Below, piece after piece: positions 57,892 through 64,000 of a stretch of DNA of 64,000 bases. The DNA is from Ambrosia x helenae (lineage: Eukaryota; Streptophyta; Magnoliopsida; Asterales; Asteraceae), in NCBI GenBank assembly GCA_030844895.1, contig CM061231.1, positions 88,322,706-88,386,705 of the forward strand, in the 5' to 3' direction. Positions within the stretch are counted from its first letter, which is position 1, and each line of letters begins with the position of its first letter. The notes under the pieces are model-generated. The model was not told where the DNA came from and searched no databases. It was given only the letters and a program-made list of their open reading frames with translations. The translations under genes and the position numbers were made by a program.

Positions 57892-58099
57892 GTCACTTTT
57901 CTTTATATAATAATAATAATAATAATTAAAATAAAAAAATTCAGATTTTTAGTCATTATAGATATATATTTTTTTCTTTCTTCTTACCATTCCTAAACCA
58001 TAACTAAACCACAACCAAACCAAGCCCAAACCCAACCTTGAGCCCATCAGTCTGGCCCATTAGCCCTCCCCCCTTATGTTTTTAACAAAAAAAAAATTT

Positions 58100-58180
58100 T
58101 TGCTGTCGCCCGGATTCGAACCCGGGTAGACGGCCGGTTTAATCCAAACACAACACATGCTGAAACCACCTGAGCTACAC
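58100..58180 (-). promoter_or_regulatory. tRNA-like Pol III module 1, 3' LTR of C (reverse)
   Basis: Both boxes are identical to the 5' copy and followed by a T run on the minus strand. The 38-bp length difference between the LTRs begins right beside it. Confidence 0.65.
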
Positions 58181-58769
58181 CTTTTAAACCCATGTCTGTC
58201 CCTTTCCCCTGTACGCGTACAACAGCAATCACCCATTACACATTTCTTTTTTCAACTTAACCTTTGACCAATTGATTTAGATATTATCTTTGGAAACTTT
58301 AATGACTAACAACACTTAGTTGACCAATTAATTAACGCGTTCAATCAGCCTAAGACCAAGGTTTCAGCTCGATTTCGAGCATGGTTCACGCGTAATCATT
58401 TAAACATGGTCAAAACTTGCCAAATCGAACACCAAGCCATTACACTATAAATTAAACCTTGCTGGACCTTCACAACTCGCCATTTCATCTTTCTCAATCC
58501 CCAATTCTTCACAACAAACCTCTGCTCTTGAATTTTGGTTCGAGTTTGACTTTTTCCTTGACCGGTCGATTCTGTATCTAAACGAGATTGTAAGTCTAAT
58601 TTTTTTGATGGGTTTTAATGATCGGCCTATGCACAACATTAACCCTAAGATTAATTGGGTTAATGTTGTGTGAATCGACCAATTGCAAATCTAGGGCTCG
58701 AAATATTGAATTTTGGGGAAGAACATTTATTTTATGGTTGGTATTTATTTTAAATAAACAGCAAACAAA

Positions 58770-58860
58770 CACAACCACTGGTCTAGACCAGGTGGTTGTG
58801 TCTGGTGCACACTCCATGATCCACGCGAGTTCGAGTCCCGGCTAGGGCAAAATCTTTATT
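58770..58860 (+). promoter_or_regulatory. tRNA-like Pol III module 2, 3' LTR of C (forward)
   Basis: A and B boxes as in the 5' LTR; small changes lie only outside the boxes (CCCGGCTAGGG against CCCGACTAAGG). Confidence 0.65.
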
Positions 58861-60377
58861 TTTGTTTTGTTTTTAAATCAAGATTAATTATATATTACAT
58901 ATAATTTTATAAATTCATTTTAAAATACTAAAACACTTTTAAAATTTCTACAAAAATTATTTTGTATTAATCTGATGAAAAAGTTTAACTTAAAATTTTT
59001 AGTTTTCAAAAATTTATTTATTTAATATATATAATAATTAAATCAAGTTTATTCTATTATATTTATAAAATTCTATTAAAATATCAAAACAATCTTATAA
59101 ACTTCCACAAAAATTATTATAAGTTTTTATAACATTAAGCTTTTCTCAAATGATTTTTATTTCTGAAAAATCATTTACTTAATATTTTTATTCAATTTTT
59201 GTTAGTTTTAACCATAATTAAATCATAATAAATTCATTTTTCAATATTTTTGCACCAAAATTTTACATAAATTATTTCTTTTCATTTGGAACAGAAATAT
59301 AATTTTTAATTTAAAAATTCTTTAATTTTAATATTTTTAAAATATTAAAGTTATATTTTGAGAATTTGAAATAAATAGATTAAATATTCTATTTCCAAGA
59401 AAATAATTTTACAAAAATTATTTTCACACTTAAAACTTTATATTGTGACCATCTTCAATTTGAAATTACAAAAAGACTTTTGTTTATTTATTTACCAAAT
59501 TTCTTTTATTTATTAAACGTTTAATTTATTAATCAAACGAATACTTTTCCCCAATTTGAAGCCCTAGAAAATACTTATAGACTAGATAAACTTAGACTTA
59601 TTTGTTACCTTATACATAGGGTGATACTTGACAAACGTTGGTTTACACTTATTCAATTATACAAGACTTACCACCTCGCTAAAGTGAGTATTACTTATCC
59701 CCTTTTTCGCTTTTACAACTTTTGGGGTGATTCATGCACAAGTATACAAAATATTCATATTCATTACACATACATTTTTATTCATTTACAATTCATATAC
59801 GTGTCTTGTTTATGTTTGTGCTTATGTTTGAACATGAACGTAGCTTACATACAAAATCATACATACAGACATAACTTATGTTATGGTGCTCTTTACATAC
59901 AGACGTAACTTATGTTACGGTGCTCATTTAGACATAACTTTGTGCTATGGTGCTCTTTTAGACTCACACGTGTTGAGGTGCTCATTATCAATTTCATTGT
60001 ACAACTTTACATGTGATCTTTGTCTTGTTTGGTTACTTGCGTGTTTACATAATGCCTTGGTGATGCTAGACACATGAATTGTACTATCTTTTCAAACTTA
60101 TACTATATGTACAAAACTAAGTAGTACTCACCAACATTCATATGTTGACAAAATTATTTTCGTGCATGTTTCAGGATAAGCTGCTTGACGCTTCACATAG
60201 GACTTTGGACTTAGATTAAATCAATCAATTATCTTTATTTTTGTTGTCTTGTATTTAATTCCACATGTTGTAAAACACTATTCAATAATTATATATTTAC
60301 ATTTTAGTACCATGAGCTTTTGAACAATCGTCACTACGTGGCACCTCGATGATTCCGCCATCGGTTGGGGTGTTACA

Positions 60378-63300
60378 TTAACCTTATTCCTTATAAGGTT
60401 TTTGAGAAGCTGGATCTGGGTGAGCCTTCACCCACCAGGATGAGTATTCGTCTTGCTGATCGTTCGATCAAATATCCTCGGGGATTTGTTGTGAATATGC
60501 TTGTCAAAATTGACAAATTTGTATTCCCGGTGGATTTTGTCATCCTTGATATGGATGAGGACTCTAAAGTGCCTCTGATCCTCGGACGTCCTTTCCTTAA
60601 CACGGCTAGGACGATTGTTGACATGGCTGCGGGCCAAATCACACTCCGGGTGAATGATGAGCATGTGACTTTTGATGTTCAGAGGTCGATGCGTCATCCC
60701 GAGAGTCAGGACGACACACTATACTATCTTGATATAGTAGACCAGTGTGTCAGTTCTCACTTTCGAGGCACGATAGAGGGGAATGTTTCGGGCACACATC
60801 TGTTGTGTGGGGACTTAGATCGCATTATGAAGGAGGGCCATAGAGATGAACAGCCCGTCTATCAGATCGGTGATGATAGTTCCCAGAGCCCGGAGCGTTT
60901 CGTGGAGATTGAGCGAGAGGACAGCGATAAGTCGAAGCCGTCTGTTGAAGATCCGCCGTCGTTAGAGCTGAAGGAGCTTCCACCGCATCTGGAGTATGCA
61001 TTCCTTGACGAGGAGGGTCGTCTGCCTGTTATCATTTCATCTTCTCTATCTGCTGTTGAAAAGAGCGAGTTGCTTCGTGTGCTTAAAATTCATAAGAAGG
61101 CAATCGCCTGGAAGATCATGTACATCAAGGGAATTAATCCCTCATTCTGTACTCATAAAATCCTGATGGAAGATGTCTATAAGCCTTGTGCGCAGCACCA
61201 GAGGCGTCTGAACCCGAACATGCAAGAAGTTGTTAAGTCCGAGGTCATTAAGTTGCTTGATGCTGGATTGATATATCCGATCTCGGATTCTGTTTGGGTT
61301 AGTCCTGTGCACGTCGTGCCCAAGAAGGGTGGCACGACGGTGGTCACGAATGATAGGAATGAGTTGATTCCTACGAGGACCGTCACGGGGTGGAGAGTTT
61401 GCATTGACTGCCGCAAGCTCAATGACGCCACCCGCAAGGATCACTTCCCGCTTCCATTCATCGATCAGATGTTTGAACGACTGTCGGGGAAGTTGTACTA
61501 CTGTTTCCTTGATGGTTTCTCTGGATACTTTCAGATCCCTATCGATCCTGTGGACCAGGATAAGATGACTTTCACATGCCCTTTTGGCACATTCGCCTAC
61601 AGGCGTATGCCGTTCGGGTTGTGCAATGCGCCGGCGACCTTCCAGCGTTGCATGGTTGCCATTTTTCACGACATGATCGAGGACTCCATGGAGGTATTCA
61701 TGGATGATTTTTCAGTGTTCGGGAGTTCATTCGATCAATGTCTAGGGAATCTGGAGCGGATGCTTCAGAGGTGTGAGGAGACCAGCTTGTGCTCAACTGG
61801 GAAAAATGCCACTTCATGGTGAAGGAAGGAATAGTCCTGGGGCATAAGGTCTCCCAAAGTGGGTTGGAGGTTGACCCGGCCAAAGTAGATATCATTTCTA
61901 GGCTCCCTCCACCCTCCTCTGTTAGAGTGATCCGAAGTTTTTGGGTCATGCGGGATTTTACAGGCGATTCACCAAAGACTTTTCAAAAATCGCCCGTCCG
62001 ATGACCCGTCTGTTGGAAAAGGATGCACCGTTTGTGTTTGGTGCAGAATCTGTGAAAGCCTTCGGGCTTTTGAAATGTTTGCTTGTGGAGGCCCCTATAT
62101 TGGTAGCACCCGACTGGGAGCTGCCATTCGAGATTATGTGCGACGCGAGTGACTTCGCGATAGGGGCGGTCTTGGGACAGCAGGAAGGACAAGCACTTCC
62201 ACCCGATCTACTACGCTAGCAAGACTCTTCATGATGCTCAGGAGCATTACACCACCACAGAGAAAGAGCTTCTAGCTGTAGTATTTGCATTCGACAAGTT
62301 TAGATCTTATTTGGTGCTGTCGAAGACCACTGTCTATACGGACCATGCAGCGATCCGATACCTTTTTAGCAAACAGGACGCAAAACCGCGCCTGATTAGG
62401 TGGATCCTGTTGCTGCAGGAGTTCGATATAGAGATTCAGGACAAGAAGGGTGCCCTGAATGTTGCGGCTGACCATCGGTCCAGACTCGAGCATGAAGATG
62501 CCGAGAACTCCGCGTGGGATACCATTAATGACAATTTTCCCCACGAGTTCCTGATGAGTGTCGAGTCGGTGGAAGATGTATCGCCATGGTTTGCGGATTT
62601 TGCGAACTACCTCGCGTGCGGGATCCTTATCAAAGGATTGTCGCACCAGCATAAGTGGAAGTTCTTCGCGGACCTTAAGCATTACTTCTGGGATGACCCA
62701 TTTTTGTTCCGGGTCGGGGCGGATCAGCTGGTTCGCCGTTGCGTGTTCGGGGTAGAGGCGGCGCAGATCTTGCGCGACTGTCACGAGGGGCCTACCGGAG
62801 GTTACCATGGAGCGAATTACACTGCTAAAAAAGTGTTAGACTCCGGGTTTTACTGGCCCACACTCTTTCGTGACTCTCAGATATTGGTTGGTGCATGTGA
62901 TTCGTGCCAGAGGGCGACGAACATATCGGCACGCGACCAAATGCCGCATAACCCCATCCAAGTATGTTAAGTCTTTGACATTTGGGGCATTGACTTCATG
63001 GGACCATTCCCCTCCTCACGGGGTAATCGATATATACTCGTGGTTGTTGATTACGTTTCAAAGTGGGCCGAGGCGCAAGCCTTACCCACAAATGATGCCC
63101 GAGTTGTAGTGAGGTTTGTTAGGAGCTTGTTCTCGCGGTTTGGTGCCCCAAAGGCACTGATTAGTGATCGTGGTACACATTTCTGCAATGCGCAGCTTGA
63201 TCGCGCGTTAGCACGTTATGGTGTCCACCACAGATTATCCACCCCGTATCATCCACAGACAAGTGGACAGGTGGAGGTCACTAACCGTGGATTGAAGCGA

Positions 63301-63873
63301 ATCCTTGAGCGGTCAGTTAATCAAAACCGCAAGGATTGGGCGGACAAGCTTGATGACGCGTTATGGGCCTTTAGGACTGCCTACAAGACGCCTATTGGGA
63401 CGACTCCCTTTCGGCTTGTCTATGGCAAGGCGTGTCATCTCCCTGTCGAGTTAGAACATAAGGCATTATGGGCTCTTAAAACAGCGAATTTGGATCTTAA
63501 GACCGGGGGTGAGACCCGTTTCTTGCAGATCCATGAGCTAGAAGAGCTTAGGCAACAAGCCTATGAGAGCTCGATATTATATAAAGAGTGCACAAAGAGA
63601 TTGCACGACAGTCGCCTGAGACACCGAGAAGATTTTCAGGTAGGCGACTTGGTCCTGCTTTACAACTCACGCCTACGTCTCTTTCCAGGAAAGTTGAAAT
63701 CCCGATGGACAGGACCGTAGACTGTTAAGGAAGTATATCCTTACGGAACTGTCTCGATTGAAAATTCGGAGGGTGTGACTTTCAAAGTCAACGGTCATCG
63801 CCTGAAAGTCTACATTGACGGGTCGGTTGACAAATCCGTGGAGATGATCGATCTCTACGACCCGCGCGCCTAA
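60378..63873 (+). pseudogene. Athila protease (rest), RT, RNase H and integrase (degenerate)
   Basis: Continues the Athila frame after element C: protease end (FVILDMDEDSKVPLILGRPF), a variable linker, reverse transcriptase (DGFSGYFQIPIDP, MPFGLCNAPATFQRCM, FMDDFSVFGSSF), a frameshift near 61790, RT end and RNase H start (GHAGFYRRFTKDFSKIARPM, CDASDFAIGAVLGQ) after another near 61940, a third near 62185, RNase H (TVYTDHAAIRYL), integrase zinc finger (CHEGPTGGYHG ... CDSCQR), a stop at 62967-62969, DDE core (SDRGTHFCN, YHPQTSGQVEVTNRG), and a stop near 63720. At least three frameshifts and two stops. An ATG at 60365 would use LTR bases of C and is not a natural start. Any env-like region lies beyond the window. 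Confidence 0.92.
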
Positions 63874-64000
63874 TAAGTGTGGGGAAGTGAGTCTAGCTAG
63901 CGACTCGTTAATAAATATAGCACGGCGTGTATGGGCGCGCCAAAGGGTAAATATGTAATTAGTGTAAATATTCATTGCTTTTTGTATTTTAACGTTGTTT
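63874..64000 (+). other. Athila sequence downstream of integrase
   Basis: Short non-coding stretch after the pol-like reading ends (DLYDPRA, stop). In Athila elements the env-like region and 3' LTR would follow outside the window. Confidence 0.6.

Larger units (their letters stand above)
52292..60377 (+). mobile_element. Element C: gag-only LTR retrotransposon (TR-GAG type)
   Basis: 8.1 kb with TTAAC duplications (52287-52291 and 60378-60382). LTRs are 2571 and 2486 bp, related in layout to those of A. PBS, leader and gag are present, but protease, RT, RNase H and integrase are absent; 1.1 kb of non-coding DNA fills the place. Non-autonomous elements with only gag are known as TR-GAG. It sits in the protease of the Athila element; the host reading frame continues directly after the second duplication. 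Confidence 0.95.
57892..60377 (+). repeat. 3' LTR of element C
   Basis: Direct repeat of the 5' LTR. It carries the same two tRNA-like modules: module 1 (minus) with B box at 58122-58112 and A box at 58177-58166, and module 2 (plus) with A box at 58784-58795 and B box at 58828-58838. Followed by TTAAC. Confidence 0.97.
47738..64000 (+). mobile_element. Element D: Athila-type Ty3/gypsy element, interrupted and open at the window end
   Basis: Consists of a 5' LTR (47738-49622), an Asp-type PBS, gag (from 50217), protease split by element C, reverse transcriptase, RNase H and integrase to about 63870. The protease/RT style (GRPFLNTAR, FMDDFSVFG) and the GGCGCCG primer site identify the Athila lineage. 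It is inserted in LTR E2; GTAGG before 47738 is the expected left duplication, but the right one is outside. Many stops and frameshifts show an old copy. Confidence 0.92.

Noticed and set aside
60365..60377. ATG at 60365 as the start of an Athila pol gene
   Set aside because: The first codons are the end of the 3' LTR of element C; the reading frame of the host element only begins after 60377.

Overview
This window is repeat-dominated nuclear DNA from a large-genome flowering plant, almost certainly a eudicot. The organism is not named by any gene here; Asteraceae is only a guess from the general look of the Ty3/gypsy LTRs. I recognise one plausibly intact host gene: a three-exon DUF271/GT77-type glycosyltransferase on the minus strand (6718-8779). 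Nearly everything else is transposable elements, many inside one another, with captured gene fragments and simple repeats.

Layout. 1-252: a Cassandra-type LTR carrying a 5S rRNA-like promoter (minus strand). About 245-3042: a lone Ty3/gypsy LTR. 5105-5785: a dead LINE reverse-transcriptase fragment. 6718-8779: the glycosyltransferase gene with a CACTA-like MITE in intron 1. 9122-9537: a long-TIR MITE. 10199-10880: a probable mitochondrial insert between two (TA)n tracts. 10881 to about 13029: a minus-strand Helitron candidate holding exon fragments of DRP5A, RPB6 and Di19. 13030-23222: a complete chromovirus (element A, Tekay-like; TSD AGAGA) with 2.5-kb LTRs. 24725: a second Helitron 3' end. 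About 24.8-28.5 kb and 41.5-42.9 kb: three related tandem non-coding units. 28459-41457: a plus-strand Helitron candidate with a Mutator-type MITE, an enolase fragment and a very young chromovirus (element B, minus strand, 30235-40956, TSD TGTTT). 42905-47737: two oppositely oriented B-family LTRs (E1, E2), the second containing another Helitron candidate. 47738 to the window end: an Athila element (D) inserted in E2 and itself split in its protease by a gag-only element (C, 52292-60377, TSD TTAAC).

How the parts relate. A and C share LTR architecture, polypurine tract and a block of about 150 nt between primer-binding site and gag, so C looks like a pol-less passenger of an A-like autonomous element. 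The LTRs of A and C each carry two tRNA-like modules (good A and B boxes, each followed by a T run) pointing away from each other on either side of the Pol II TATA box. With the 5S-bearing Cassandra LTR, the window holds both kinds of Pol III-promoter-bearing LTR. Other points of interest are a probable 79-bp spliceosomal intron in the gag of element B, palindromic motif clusters just upstream of the TATA boxes of the B family and of Athila, a conserved intron-like segment inside three diverged LTR families, and two Helitrons that picked up exons of unrelated housekeeping genes.

All calls come from reading the sequence and the translated frames. No alignment or database search was run, so family names rest on recognised motifs, and boundaries on LTR ends and target-site duplications seen by eye.
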